Part shown: in pieces, positions 41,360 through 51,851 of the stretch
Numbering within the stretch: the stretch's first letter is position 1
Layout of the letters: every line of letters begins with the position of its first letter
From: CBDESM01 sp965242485
GTDB lineage: Bacteria; Chloroflexota; Dehalococcoidia; Bin125
Assembly (NCBI GenBank): GCA_965242485.1
Contig: CBDESM010000003.1
Span: 558,001 to 622,000, forward strand
Length of the DNA: 64,000 bases
Direction: 5' to 3'
The notes under the pieces: model-generated
What the model was told of the DNA's origin: nothing
The model's input: the letters and a program-made list of their open reading frames with translations, nothing else
Databases searched by the model: none
Program-made: the position numbers and the translations under genes

Positions 41360-42910
41360 TCAGCCGGCCGCGGCGGGGGCGTCGGGCGCGGGCTCCGCGG
41401 CGCGGAGGATGACGCGGAAGGTGGTGCCGGCGCCGGGGCGGCTGGAGACCTGGATCTCGCCGCCCTGGGCGCGGACCAGCTCGCGCGCGATGGCGAGCCC
41501 CAGCCCCGTCCCGCCCTGGGCGCCGGGCCGGTCGGTGCGGTAGTAGCGGTCGAAGAGGTGCGGCAGCGATTCTTCGGGGATGCCGACGCCGGTGTCGGCG
41601 ACGCCGATGCCGACGCTGGAATCGCTCTCGCGGCGCATGCTGAGCAGCACCTGCCCGCCCTGCGCGGTGTGCCGCAGCGCGTTGTCGACGAGGTTGCCCA
41701 GCACCTGCTCGAGCCGGTCCCAGTCGCCGAGCACCTCGGGCACCTCTTCGGAGAGCACTTCGAGACGCACGTCGAGGTCGGCCGCGCGCAGCGCGAAGAG
41801 CTCGGCCACGTGGGAGACCAAGGGCCGCACCTCGACCCGCGCGAGCTCGACCTGGACCGCGCCGGATTCGATCCGGGAGAGGTCGAGCAGGCCCTCGACG
41901 AGGCGCAGCAGCCGCCGCGATTCGTCCTCGATGATGCGGTAGGCGTTGTCCTTGCCGGCGTCGTCGGCCATGACCCGGTCCAGCAGCGCGCGGGAGAAGC
42001 CGTTGATCGAGGTCAGCGGCGTCTGCAGGTCGTGCGAGACGTTGGCGAGGAAGTCGCGCAGCGCCGTCTGCTGGCGCTCGACTTCCTCCGCCATCTGGTT
42101 GAAGGATTCGGCCAGTTCGCGCGCCTCCTGGGAGCCGCCGATCTGGACCCGCTGGGAGGTCAGCCCGCGCGCCATCCCGCGGGCGGCGGCGGCGACCCGC
42201 TGGACCGGCCGGTAGATCGAGCGGGAGACGACGAAGCCGCCGGCGAGGGCGACGAGCAGGACGGCGATGCCGGCGACGAGCAGGCGGATCGAGAGGTCGC
42301 CGAGCAGCGTGCCGCCGGGCTCGGCGACGAGCGCGACGGCGACGCAGCAGAAGCCCTGGCGCGCTTCGGCGGCCGGATCGAGCCGCGCGGCGAGGTAGGA
42401 GAGGCGCTCGCCGCCGGCGGCCTCGACCGAGCCCTCGCTCCAGCCGCCCGCGGCCGGGGCGGCGACGGGGAGGCGCTCGCCGAGGAAGCGGTCGCCCTGC
42501 TCGAAGGCGCGCAGCACGGTGCCGTCGGGCGCGAGCCCGAGCACGGCCAGATCGACGTCGGCCGCGATCGAGCCGGTCAGCTGCTCGGCCGTCTCGAAGT
42601 TGACGAGCAGCGTTTCGAGCGTGCGGCTCTCGGCCGCCTCGGAGAAGAGCGAGGGTCCCCAGGCGGTCGCGATCTCGCGCACGCGGGCGGCGTCGAGGTC
42701 TTCCTGCAGGCTGCGGAAGACGAAGAAGAGGGCCAGGGCCGCGGCCCCGAGCGCGAGCAGGACGGTGAAGACGAGGACGAGGTAGATGCGGGCGCGGATG
42801 CTGCGCGCGCGGGCGGCGGCGGGCGCGGCCGGGCGCCGGCGCAGCGGCGCGAGCCAGTCGCGGCGGACGGCGGGAACGGGGAGGGGCGCGTCGAAGGGGC
42901 TGTCGGCCAT
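41360..42910 (-). CDS. membrane sensor histidine kinase
   Basis: 516 residues. Two membrane helices (about 41-65 and 207-229) enclose an extracytoplasmic sensor region of about 140 residues, which has no family I know. A HAMP linker (SIYRPVQRVAAAARGM) leads to the dimerisation helix with phospho-acceptor His293 in NVSHDLQTPLTSING. The ATPase domain has the N box LGNLVDNALRHT, G1 box GVADTGVGIPEE and G2 box GGTGLGLAIAREL. It autophosphorylates on signal and passes phosphate to the regulator encoded 54 bp upstream. The order regulator-kinase-lipoprotein is typical of envelope-stress systems. Confidence 0.96.
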   Translation of the reverse strand: MADSPFDAPLPVPAVRRDWLAPLRRRPAAPAAARARSIRARIYLVLVFTVLLALGAAALALFFVFRSLQEDLDAARVREIATAWGPSLFSEAAESRTLETLLVNFETAEQLTGSIAADVDLAVLGLAPDGTVLRAFEQGDRFLGERLPVAAPAAGGWSEGSVEAAGGERLSYLAARLDPAAEARQGFCCVAVALVAEPGGTLLGDLSIRLLVAGIAVLLVALAGGFVVSRSIYRPVQRVAAAARGMARGLTSQRVQIGGSQEARELAESFNQMAEEVERQQTALRDFLANVSHDLQTPLTSINGFSRALLDRVMADDAGKDNAYRIIEDESRRLLRLVEGLLDLSRIESGAVQVELARVEVRPLVSHVAELFALRAADLDVRLEVLSEEVPEVLGDWDRLEQVLGNLVDNALRHTAQGGQVLLSMRRESDSSVGIGVADTGVGIPEESLPHLFDRYYRTDRPGAQGGTGLGLAIARELVRAQGGEIQVSSRPGAGTTFRVILRAAEPAPDAPAAAG

Positions 42911-42964
42911 GGCGGAATCCGCGTCGGCGCGCAGCGCTGGGGCCCCGCTTCCCGGACGGGAGCG

Positions 42965-43684
42965 CTAGCGCGCGCCCGCGAGGCTGGGCTCGGCCGGCGC
43001 CGGGCCGGCCGCTTCGCCGGCCACGACCAGCTTGTAGCCGACCCCGCGCAGCGTCTCGATCGCCAGCGCGCTGCCCGACAGGTGCTGGCGGACGTGGTTG
43101 ATGTGCACGTCGACCGTGCGCGTCTCGCCCGAGAAGGTGTAGCCCCAGACCAGGGAGAGCAGCTGCTCGCGGCTCATCACCGTGTCGAGGTTCTGGGCCA
43201 GGGCGAAGAGCAGGTCGAACTCCTTGGTGCGGAGCTTGAGCGGGACGCCGCTGAGCGAGGCCTCGCGGCGCTGCCGGTTGAGGTAGAGGCCGGCGATGGA
43301 GACCTCGACCCCGGAGCGCTGGATGCCGTCGGAGCGGCGCAGGATCGCCTTGACCCGCGCGACCAGCTCCTTGGGGTTGAACGGCTTGGTCAGGTAGTCG
43401 TCCGCGCCGAGCTCGAGGCCGGCGACCTTGACCGGGTCCTCGCGGCGCACGGTCAGCATCAGGATCGGCATGTCCGAGTGCTCGCGGATGCCCTTGGTCA
43501 CCTCGAACCCGTCCAGCTTGGGCATCATCAGGTCGAGCACGACCAAGTCGGGCCGGATCAGCAGCGCCTTTTCGAGCGCCTCCTGGCCGTTGGTGGCGAA
43601 CTCGATCTCGTACCCCTCGCGGGAGAGGTAGAGGCGCGCCAGCTCGCGGATGTGCGGCTCGTCGTCCGCGATCAGGATCTTCAT
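42965..43684 (-). CDS. OmpR/PhoB-family response regulator
   Basis: 239 residues. The receiver domain has acidic pocket Asp7/Asp8 (ILIADDEPHI), phospho-acceptor Asp51 in VVLDLMMPKLDG and the conserved Lys in DDYLTKPFNPKEL. The DNA-binding domain is a winged helix: LKLRTKEFDLLFALAQNLD, SREQLLSLVWGYTF, TVDVHINHVRQHLSG and ETLRGVGYKLV. It would bind direct repeats when phosphorylated by the downstream kinase. Start at ATG 43684; the extension to 43765 has no coding character. A -10-like TATAGT occurs about 70 nt upstream. Confidence 0.96.
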   Translation of the reverse strand: MKILIADDEPHIRELARLYLSREGYEIEFATNGQEALEKALLIRPDLVVLDLMMPKLDGFEVTKGIREHSDMPILMLTVRREDPVKVAGLELGADDYLTKPFNPKELVARVKAILRRSDGIQRSGVEVSIAGLYLNRQRREASLSGVPLKLRTKEFDLLFALAQNLDTVMSREQLLSLVWGYTFSGETRTVDVHINHVRQHLSGSALAIETLRGVGYKLVVAGEAAGPAPAEPSLAGAR

Positions 43685-43754
43685 GGCCGTCCCGCCTTCG
43701 GAGCACGCCCCGCCCGCGAAATGATGCAGGCATCCGCTCGCCGCCGCCGAGCCC

Positions 43755-43760
43755 ACTATA
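43755..43760 (-). promoter_or_regulatory. -10-like element TATAGT upstream of the response regulator gene
   Basis: TATAGT on the minus strand lies about 70 nt before the start codon at 43684. No good -35 is seen at the normal distance; TTGACG is only 9 bp away, so an activator may be needed. Weak support. Confidence 0.25.
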
Positions 43761-43876
43761 GGCACATTCCGTCAAGTTCACGCCACTCCGCGGGCGGCCG
43801 CGGGGGCCGCGTTGTTACGCTCGCGTGACAGTCGGGCCCGCAACGGGTGAAGAAAAGCGGGCGGCGAGGAGGCGAG

Positions 43877-45145
43877 ATGGCGCGATCACTGGCGGCCGAC
43901 GTCGAGGTGCGGGCGGCCAACCGCGAGGAGATGGATCAGCTCCGCTACATCAACCAGATGGTCTTCGCGGAGCACGGCCACGCCGAGCGCGACGCGGCCA
44001 ACTGGCTCGAGCCGGAGTGGACGACCTGCGTGTTCGAGCGCGGCGCGATGGCGACCTCGTTCGCGGCCTGGCCCTTCTCGATGCGCTTCAACGGCGCCCG
44101 CGCGCACGTCGCCGGGGTCACCGCCGTCGGCACCCTGCCCAACAAGCGGCGGCGCGGCTACCTGCGCGCCGCGATGGAGGCGGCGCTGGCCGAGCAGCGC
44201 GACCGCGGCCAGTCGCTGGCGATCCTCTACGCCTCGCAGGCCGCCATCTACTACCGCTTCGGCTACGCCGTCACCTCGTTCTCGCACTCCTTCGAGATCG
44301 ACCCGCTGGACCTGAACCTGATCCACCACCCGGAGCCTTCGGGCGAGGTGATCATCGCCGACGCGGCCGATCTGCCCGACGAGGGGCGGGCGCTCAAGGA
44401 CGTTTACCGCGAGTTCGCCGAGCCGCGCAACGGGCTGCTGCACCGCGGCCAGGCGCTCTGGGAAGCCGAGCCGCTGGCCGCGCCGGCGGCGGCCGACGGG
44501 CCGATCCGCGCGCTGATCTACGAGGAGTACGGCAAGGCGCTCGGCTACATGCTGTTCACCAACCGCGATACGAGCCGCGAGGAGGCGATCTACGGCTACC
44601 GCGCCGCCTCCGGAGGCCAGCGCGACCAGCTGATGCACGTGCGCGAGTACGCCGCGCTGACGCCCGCGGCCGTCGCCGCGCTCTGGCGGACGGTCGCGTC
44701 GCACGACTTGGTCTCGCGGGTGATCCTGCGCGCCGCCCCGGCCGACGAGCCGCTGCGCCACCTCGCGCGCGACCCGCGCACGCTGCGCACCCGCGTGACC
44801 GACGGGCTGCTGACGCGCATCGTCGACGTCGAGCGCGCCCTGCAGATCCGGCCCTACGGCGCGGAGGCGGCGCTGACGATCTCGGTGCAGGACGACATCT
44901 GCGACTGGAACGCGCGGACTTGGCGGATCGACGCCTCGCGCGACGGCGCGGACGTGCAGGAGGCTTCGGCGGCCCCGCAGCTCTCGATGGACGTCTACGC
45001 GCTGGCGCAGCTGGCGACCGGCCACCTCTCGGCGACGGAGCTGGCGGCGCTGGGCCGGATCGAAGCGGCCGACGCGCGGGCGCTGGAAACGGCCGACGCG
45101 GCGTTCCGCACCCGGCACCCGCAGTTCTGCATGAACCACTTCTAA
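43877..45145 (+). CDS. Eis-like GNAT N-acetyltransferase
   Basis: 422 residues, three-domain architecture of the Eis family: an N-terminal GNAT domain (VEVRAANREEMDQLRYINQM, AHVAGVTAVGTLPNKRRRGY with the acetyl-CoA loop, and AAIYYRFGYAV carrying the likely general-acid Tyr), a second GNAT-like domain and a C-terminal sterol-carrier-like domain. The chain ends in Phe (FCMNHF), as in Eis, where the terminal carboxylate serves in catalysis. Known members acetylate amines of aminoglycosides or peptides. ATG at 43877 follows GAGGCGAG. Divergent from the response regulator. Confidence 0.9.
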   Translation: MARSLAADVEVRAANREEMDQLRYINQMVFAEHGHAERDAANWLEPEWTTCVFERGAMATSFAAWPFSMRFNGARAHVAGVTAVGTLPNKRRRGYLRAAMEAALAEQRDRGQSLAILYASQAAIYYRFGYAVTSFSHSFEIDPLDLNLIHHPEPSGEVIIADAADLPDEGRALKDVYREFAEPRNGLLHRGQALWEAEPLAAPAAADGPIRALIYEEYGKALGYMLFTNRDTSREEAIYGYRAASGGQRDQLMHVREYAALTPAAVAALWRTVASHDLVSRVILRAAPADEPLRHLARDPRTLRTRVTDGLLTRIVDVERALQIRPYGAEAALTISVQDDICDWNARTWRIDASRDGADVQEASAAPQLSMDVYALAQLATGHLSATELAALGRIEAADARALETADAAFRTRHPQFCMNHF

Positions 45146-45164
45146 GCGCCGCTTCCGAGCGGAT

Positions 45165-46106
45165 CTAGGGCGCGGATTCCCCCAGCAGGTACTGCCCGAC
45201 GGCCTGCTCGAGGGCGGCGGTTTCCGCGCCGGTCAGATCGCGGTAGGGCGGCCGCGCGTGCGCCAGCGGCAGGCCGCTGGTGAACGCGATCAGCTGCTTG
45301 AGCGCGCCGATGCGGGGGAAGCGGTCGAGAATCGCGTGCAATTCGTTGAGCTGCGCCTGCGGCCGCTCCGGCTTGCCGCCCTCGCGGTGCGCGAACTGGA
45401 TCGTCTTGACCAGCGCCGGCACCGCGTTGGCCAAGCCGCTCACGCCGCCGACGCAGCCGGCCGCGTAGAGCGCCGCATGCGCGCGGTCGGAGCCGGCCAT
45501 CACGCGGAAGTCGGAGCCGGGACCGGAATCGGGTACCAAGTCGAGATAGCGCTTGGTCCGCTCGGCATCGCCGGATGAGTCCTTGATTCCGATCAGCTGA
45601 TCGGGGAAGCGATCGAGCAGCACGCGCGCGACCTCGTCGGCGATCTCGATCTTGGCATGGGCCGGCATGTTGTAGAGCACGACCCGGCCTTCGGCGGGCA
45701 GCGACTCGATCACCGCCGCGAACCAGTCGGTCATCCCGCGCGCATCGACGTCCTTGAAGAAGTAGGGCGGCAGCAGCGCCACCGCGTGCGCGCCGGCGTC
45801 CAGCGCGTCGTTGGCCGCGCGAATCGTGTCCGGCAGCGAGACGCAGGTGGCGCCCGCGAACACGTCCAACCCGCCGCCGATTCCGCGGCAGGCCTCTTTG
45901 ACCGACGCGATCAGCGCGCGGCGCTCGCCGAGCCCGACCGACGGGCCCTCGCCGTTGGTCCCGAGCGCGAGCACGCCGGTGATCCCGAACCCGCGCATCC
46001 AGTCCACGTGCGGCCCGACCCAATCCAGGTCGACCTCGCGGCCGCCTTGAATGAACGGCGTGACCTGGGCAGCGATCAGCCCGTCGAGGTTGAGCGTCCT
46101 GGGCAT
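45165..46106 (-). CDS. DapA-family aldolase/lyase (dihydrodipicolinate synthase-like)
   Basis: 313 residues, a TIM barrel forming a Schiff base with a 2-oxo acid. The catalytic Lys is in LIGIKDSSGDAERTK, the proton-relay Tyr in VVLYNMPAHAK and the carboxylate-binding loop reads GTNGEGPSV rather than the usual GTTGE. Family members include DapA, N-acetylneuraminate lyase and several aldolases; the altered loop and lack of lysine-synthesis neighbours make a non-DapA function likely. TAGGAT 6 nt before the ATG suggests a leaderless mRNA. Divergent from the glycosyltransferase with 23 bp between start codons. Confidence 0.9.
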   Translation of the reverse strand: MPRTLNLDGLIAAQVTPFIQGGREVDLDWVGPHVDWMRGFGITGVLALGTNGEGPSVGLGERRALIASVKEACRGIGGGLDVFAGATCVSLPDTIRAANDALDAGAHAVALLPPYFFKDVDARGMTDWFAAVIESLPAEGRVVLYNMPAHAKIEIADEVARVLLDRFPDQLIGIKDSSGDAERTKRYLDLVPDSGPGSDFRVMAGSDRAHAALYAAGCVGGVSGLANAVPALVKTIQFAHREGGKPERPQAQLNELHAILDRFPRIGALKQLIAFTSGLPLAHARPPYRDLTGAETAALEQAVGQYLLGESAP

Positions 46107-46112
46107 GCGCGC

Positions 46113-46122
46113 ATCCTAGCCT
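46113..46122. promoter_or_regulatory. overlapping divergent -10 hexamers between dapA-like and glycosyltransferase genes
   Basis: Minus strand TAGGAT (46113-46118) is 6 nt before the ATG at 46106, and plus strand TAGCCT (46117-46122) is 7 nt before the ATG at 46130. The hexamers share two bases. The 23-bp gap cannot hold normal leaders, so both genes appear leaderless, and both cannot be open at once. Confidence 0.4.
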
Positions 46123-46129
46123 CGCCGCG

Positions 46130-47443
46130 ATGACCCGCCTCTACATCACCGCGGCCACGGGCGCGCTCTCGGCCGAGTCGGCCCCGGTCGGGGGCGGCGT
46201 CGCCGTAATCGAAGCGCTGCTGCCCGGCCTGCGCGAGCGCTTCGAGGTCACGCTGGTCACGCCCGGGCGCCACCCGATCCGCTCGCTGGGACGGCAGATC
46301 CTGCCCGTTCCGACCTTGGCTGAGTCGAATCCCGAGCGGCTGCTGCGGCTGAACGCGCGCGAGTATGCCCGCTTCGCACTCGAGTGGGAGACGGCGCTGG
46401 AGGACTATTTCGAGGAGATCGAGCCGGAGGGCGCGGTCGTGCTCGCCAACGACATCAGCGAGGGCCCGCCCTTCGAGCGCCTGGCGGCGCGGGGCTTCCG
46501 CCAGATCGCCGTCTTCCACGTCGTCGTGGCCGACTTCTTCGCGCAGCGCTACCTGCCCGTCGGCGCAGCCGCCGGCGCGCGCCTCTGGCGGGCCGCGGAA
46601 CGGCTCCGCCTCGCCCGCGCCGCCCCCGGGCTGGCCCGCCTAGTCTGGCGCAAGGAGGAAGCGGCCGCGCGCTTCGCCGATACCTGCGTCGTCCCCTCCC
46701 GGCCGCTAGCCGACGCGCTCGCCGCCTGCTACCCCGGCAGCGGCGTCGAGCAGCGCACGCGCGTGATCCCCTGGGGCGTAATCGGCGAAGCCGACCCATC
46801 CAAGCGCGAGCGGCGCGGCGAAACGCTGGAACTGTTGGGCATTGACCGCAACCGCTTCACGATCGCGACGCTGTCGCGGATCAGCCCCGAAAAGCGGATC
46901 GAGCTCCTGCTCCGCGCCTTGGCCCGGATCGAGCGCGACTCGCCCTCGACCGCGCGGCAGCTCGCCGTCGTCATCGCCGGCGCCCCCGCCTACATGGGCG
47001 GCGAGCGCTATCTCCAGCATCTCCACCGCGAGGCGGGACGCCTCCGAATCGTCGAAACCGCCTTCCCCGGTTACCTCTCCGGCGACCAAAAATGGGATCT
47101 CCTCGCAGCCGCCGATCTCTTCGCCTCCCCCTCCTCCTACGAGGCCTACGGCCTCACCATCGCCCAATCCCTGGCCAGCGGCACCCCGGCTCTGGCCGCC
47201 CCCCACGCCGGCGCAAAATCAATCATCACCCCAAAAATCGGCTGGCTGGCCGACCCAACGCCGCAAACATGGGCCGCCGCCATCCGCCGCGCCCACGCCG
47301 AACACCCAAGCACCAAACACGAAACGCGCCGCCAAGCCGCAGCCAGATGGGGCGCGCATCGCCCGGTGGACCACGCCGCCCAGCAGCTGGCGCGGCTGAT
47401 CGGGCAAGTGGGTGTCACAGCGAACCTTGGCGTTGACACCTGA
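46130..47443 (+). CDS. glycosyltransferase, GT4-like
   Basis: 437 residues, two Rossmann-like domains of GT-B type. The N-terminal donor/acceptor domain starts MTRLYITAATGAL with a GGGVAVIEALLPGL loop. The C-terminal domain shows FTIATLSRISPEKRIELLLR, the nucleotide-sugar site SPSSYEAYGLTIAQSLASG with the conserved Glu-x7-Glu-like spacing, and TPALAAPHAGAK. It would transfer a sugar from a nucleotide donor to an unknown acceptor. Codon use shifts to strongly C-rich near its 3' end. The higBA promoter overlaps its last codons. Confidence 0.88.
   Translation: MTRLYITAATGALSAESAPVGGGVAVIEALLPGLRERFEVTLVTPGRHPIRSLGRQILPVPTLAESNPERLLRLNAREYARFALEWETALEDYFEEIEPEGAVVLANDISEGPPFERLAARGFRQIAVFHVVVADFFAQRYLPVGAAAGARLWRAAERLRLARAAPGLARLVWRKEEAAARFADTCVVPSRPLADALAACYPGSGVEQRTRVIPWGVIGEADPSKRERRGETLELLGIDRNRFTIATLSRISPEKRIELLLRALARIERDSPSTARQLAVVIAGAPAYMGGERYLQHLHREAGRLRIVETAFPGYLSGDQKWDLLAAADLFASPSSYEAYGLTIAQSLASGTPALAAPHAGAKSIITPKIGWLADPTPQTWAAAIRRAHAEHPSTKHETRRQAAARWGAHRPVDHAAQQLARLIGQVGVTANLGVDT
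47411..47440. promoter_or_regulatory. inverted repeat overlapping the higBA promoter, operator candidate
   Basis: Perfect 7-bp arms GGTGTCA (47411-47417) and TGACACC (47434-47440) with 16 bp between. The right arm covers the -35 box and a further TGACAC follows at 47441-47446. HigA-type antitoxins repress by binding such palindromes. Confidence 0.5.
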
Positions 47444-47461
47444 CACGTGACGGGTTACGAT
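47433..47461 (+). promoter_or_regulatory. sigma-70-type promoter of higBA
   Basis: TTGACA (47433-47438), a 17-bp spacer and TACGAT (47456-47461) form a near-consensus promoter, the best in the window. The start point would be near 47468, giving a leader of about 30 nt before the higB TTG. Confidence 0.75.
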
Positions 47462-47496
47462 GAGGCCATCCGAGCTGTTGCGAAAGGGTCGCGGAT

Positions 47497-47787
47497 TTGA
47501 TCCAGAACATCACCGAGAAGAGATTGAAGAAGTTGCATAGCGGGAAACGCGTCAAGGGACTGCCGAATGGGCATGAGGAGAAACTCAAAGTGATTCTGCA
47601 CTGGCTAGACAAGGCATCGAGCTCTGACGACTTGAAGGGCGTTCCAGGGTTCAACCTGAAGACCTTTACCACGTCTAATCGCCGTCTCAAAGGGTTTTGG
47701 CAAGTCGATGTGAAAGATGGCCACAGGGTCCGGTTCCGGTTCGAAGCCGGTGACGTGACTGATGTGTGGTACGGCGATGATCATTAG
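47497..47787 (+). CDS. higB: HigB-type toxin (RelE/ParE superfamily)
   Basis: 96 residues from a TTG, preceded by GAAAGGG. HigB is a ribosome-dependent mRNA endonuclease that halts translation. The fold is recognised by ITEKRLKKLHSGKRVKGL, KLKVILHWLDKASSSDDL, PGFNLKTFTTSNRRLKGFW and VKDGHRVRFRFEAGDVTDVW, the last containing basic and aromatic active-site positions of the family. The gene has lower GC than its neighbours. The antitoxin follows 40 bp later, the toxin-first order typical of hig loci. Confidence 0.92.
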   Translation: MIQNITEKRLKKLHSGKRVKGLPNGHEEKLKVILHWLDKASSSDDLKGVPGFNLKTFTTSNRRLKGFWQVDVKDGHRVRFRFEAGDVTDVWYGDDH

Positions 47788-47827
47788 GTTGCCAAGCCAT
47801 TCGAGCACCAAGAAGGAGGTCAGTGAG

Positions 47828-48121
47828 ATGCCGATGAAGAACCCCCCCCATCCCGGCGAATCGATTCGCCTCCTCTGCATGGAGCCACTCGGACTGACGG
47901 TGACCGAGACGGCGCGGCGCCTTGAGGTGAGTCGCAAGCAGCTGTCGTCGATCCTCAACGGACATGCCGGCATCTCCCCCGAGATGGCGATCCGTCTCGC
48001 GAAGAACTTCGGCAGCAACGCCCGAATGTGGTACGCGATCCAAGCGGACTACGACATGGCACAAGCGTTGGCGTCCGCGGACGAGATCATGGCACCCGAT
48101 CTCGAGCCTGCGACGACCTGA
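47828..48121 (+). CDS. higA: HigA-type antitoxin (XRE HTH)
   Basis: 97 residues. A helix-turn-helix spans about 20-75: LGLTVTETARRLEVSRKQLS, ILNGHAGISPEMAIRLAKNF, matching the HigA/VapI group (NPPHPGESIRL at the start, MWYAIQADYDMAQA at the end). It binds HigB and represses the operon. ATG at 47828 has a strong AAGGAGG ribosome site, favouring antitoxin excess. It likely acts on the inverted repeat at 47411-47440. Confidence 0.93.
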   Translation: MPMKNPPHPGESIRLLCMEPLGLTVTETARRLEVSRKQLSSILNGHAGISPEMAIRLAKNFGSNARMWYAIQADYDMAQALASADEIMAPDLEPATT

Positions 48122-48135
48122 ACTGCCCGCGCCGA

Positions 48136-48957
48136 TCACTCGTCGGAGGTCGTTTGGTCCCGCAGCAGCAGGTGGGCGGCGGCGGCGATTGCGGCGCCGG
48201 CGGCGGGGGACAGCCAGTAGATCCAGTGGTCTTGCCAGTGCCAGGAGAGGGCGGCGGGGCCGAATGAGCGGGCGGGGTTCATCGATGCGCCGCTGACGGG
48301 GCCGGCCATGGTGACGGCGAGGGCGATGTAGAAGCCGACGGCCAAGGCGAAGACGGGGGCTTTGCGGCCTTGGGCGGCGAGCTGGAGGATCAGGTAGACG
48401 AGGAAGAACGTGAGCACGATTTCGAGGCCGATGGCCTGCCAGAGCGGGCCGCCGGGCTGGGTCGAGCCGAGCCAGGACGCGCCTTCGCCGGTGTGGTTGC
48501 GGAAGAGGCCGTGGAGGACGGAGCCGGCGAGCAGCGCGCCGGCGAGCTGCGAGGCGACGTAGATCGGCAGGCGGCGGCCGGGCAGTTCTCCGGCGAGCCA
48601 GAGGCCGAGCGAGACGGCGGGGTTCATCTGCGCGCCGCTGACCCGCCAGAAGGCGTAGATCATCACGGCCACGGCGAGTCCGTTGACCAAGCCGACGCCG
48701 AGCGCCCCGAGCGCTCCCTGCTCCATGCCCAGCGCCGCGGTGGTCCACCAGTCCACATGGCCGGCGCCGGCGCAGAAGAAGACCAGGCCGAAGGTGGCGA
48801 TCACTTCGGCCGTCACGAGCCGCAACATCCGCCCCGCTTCGACGGGGTCGGCTCCGCGCGCCTCCAGCAGCGAGGCGGCCGCCTCCGCGAGCGGCGCGGT
48901 CAGGCGCTCCAGCGGCGCTCGCGGGCGCTTGGTTTCATGGGGCAGCCGCAGGGTCAT
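48136..48957 (-). CDS. aquaporin (MIP family)
   Basis: 273 residues. Six membrane helices and two pore half-helices with both NPA signatures: GAQMNPAVSLGLW and GASMNPARSFGPA. The selectivity-filter region after the second NPA has Arg (NPARS), as in water and glycerol channels. A 45-residue charged N-terminal extension precedes helix 1 and is not usual. The channel would move water or small uncharged solutes. TACGAT ends 8 nt before the ATG, with no ribosome site. Convergent with the hig operon. Confidence 0.94.
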   Translation of the reverse strand: MTLRLPHETKRPRAPLERLTAPLAEAAASLLEARGADPVEAGRMLRLVTAEVIATFGLVFFCAGAGHVDWWTTAALGMEQGALGALGVGLVNGLAVAVMIYAFWRVSGAQMNPAVSLGLWLAGELPGRRLPIYVASQLAGALLAGSVLHGLFRNHTGEGASWLGSTQPGGPLWQAIGLEIVLTFFLVYLILQLAAQGRKAPVFALAVGFYIALAVTMAGPVSGASMNPARSFGPAALSWHWQDHWIYWLSPAAGAAIAAAAHLLLRDQTTSDE

Positions 48958-48965
48958 ACCGGCGG

Positions 48966-48971
48966 ATCGTA
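48966..48971 (-). promoter_or_regulatory. -10-like hexamer TACGAT, leaderless promoter candidate
   Basis: On the minus strand TACGAT stands 8 nt before the aquaporin ATG at 48957, and no ribosome site fits. Confidence 0.35.
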
Positions 48972-49076
48972 GGCGCGCGCGGGAAGATGCCTGTTGCCGT
49001 CCCGTTAATGCGCGGCAACGCGATGTACCGTGAAATCCGGCGGCGCTGAGGTTGCCGCCGACTGAAGGGGGCCGTC

Positions 49077-49736
49077 ATGGGCGAGAACGCCGGGCGGGTG
49101 TTCGTCTACTGGGACAGCTCGAACATCTTCCACGAGGCGCAGCGGCTGGCGGAGGAGCGCGAGGAAGGGCCGCAGGCGCGGTACCGGGTGCGGATCCATT
49201 TCGAGAACATGCTGCGTCTCGCGCACGCGGATAGGTCGGTCGCGCACGCGGTCGCGGCGGGCTCCATTCCGCCTGAGGTGCGCGGGCTGTGGAACCGGCT
49301 CGAAGCCCGCGGAGTCGAGGTCAACCTGTTCGACCGCGGGGACCCGTCGCGCGGCGAACAGGAGGTACCCGACCGGATCTTGCAGCTGGAGATGCTGGGA
49401 GACGCGCTGGACCACAACGGCGATCCCGGCATTGCAGTGCTGCTGACCGGGGATGGCGCGGGTTATTTCGAGGGCAAGGGCTTCCAGGTGGCAATCGAGC
49501 GGATGTACCGGAAGGATTGGCGGATCGAAGTCCTGTCCTGGACCCACGCCTGCAACCAGCGCATGCGCCTGTGGGCCGAGGAGCACGGCGTGTTCGTGCC
49601 GCTGGACGATTTCTACGAGTCGGTGACATTCCTTGAGCCGTCGCAGTCGGGGCATGAGCTCGCGCATGGCCGCGACGCCGCGCCATTGGCCCTCGACCGC
49701 CGGCAGGTTTCGCCACCGGCGGGGACTGCGGGGTAG
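49077..49736 (+). CDS. NYN-domain ribonuclease-like protein
   Basis: 219 residues. NYN domains are PIN-like Mg2+-dependent RNases. The acidic active-site residues are placed as expected: VYWDSSNIFHEAQ near the N-terminus, EVPDRILQLEMLGDALDH in the middle and AVLLTGDGAGYFEGKGF with RIEVLSWTHACNQRM after it. The last 30 residues are low-complexity. Some NYN proteins act in RNA turnover or defence; neighbours give no hint here. GAAGGGG precedes the ATG. Confidence 0.87.
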   Translation: MGENAGRVFVYWDSSNIFHEAQRLAEEREEGPQARYRVRIHFENMLRLAHADRSVAHAVAAGSIPPEVRGLWNRLEARGVEVNLFDRGDPSRGEQEVPDRILQLEMLGDALDHNGDPGIAVLLTGDGAGYFEGKGFQVAIERMYRKDWRIEVLSWTHACNQRMRLWAEEHGVFVPLDDFYESVTFLEPSQSGHELAHGRDAAPLALDRRQVSPPAGTAG

Positions 49737-49760
49737 CGGGCGGGGCCGGAAGAGCGCTGG

Positions 49761-49766
49761 TAGGTT
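49761..49766 (+). promoter_or_regulatory. -10-like hexamer TAGGTT, leaderless promoter candidate
   Basis: TAGGTT lies exactly 6 nt before the ATG at 49773, the same spacing as at 5712 and 32590. No ribosome site. Confidence 0.4.
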
Positions 49767-49772
49767 GCGGGG

Positions 49773-51847
<2,075 letters not shown>

Positions 51848-51851
<4 letters not shown>

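Noticed and set aside
40539..43781. 1,080-residue open frame continuous through the two-component genes
   Set aside because: Only its last 270 residues are real (the lipoprotein); the rest is an off-frame shadow of kinase and regulator.
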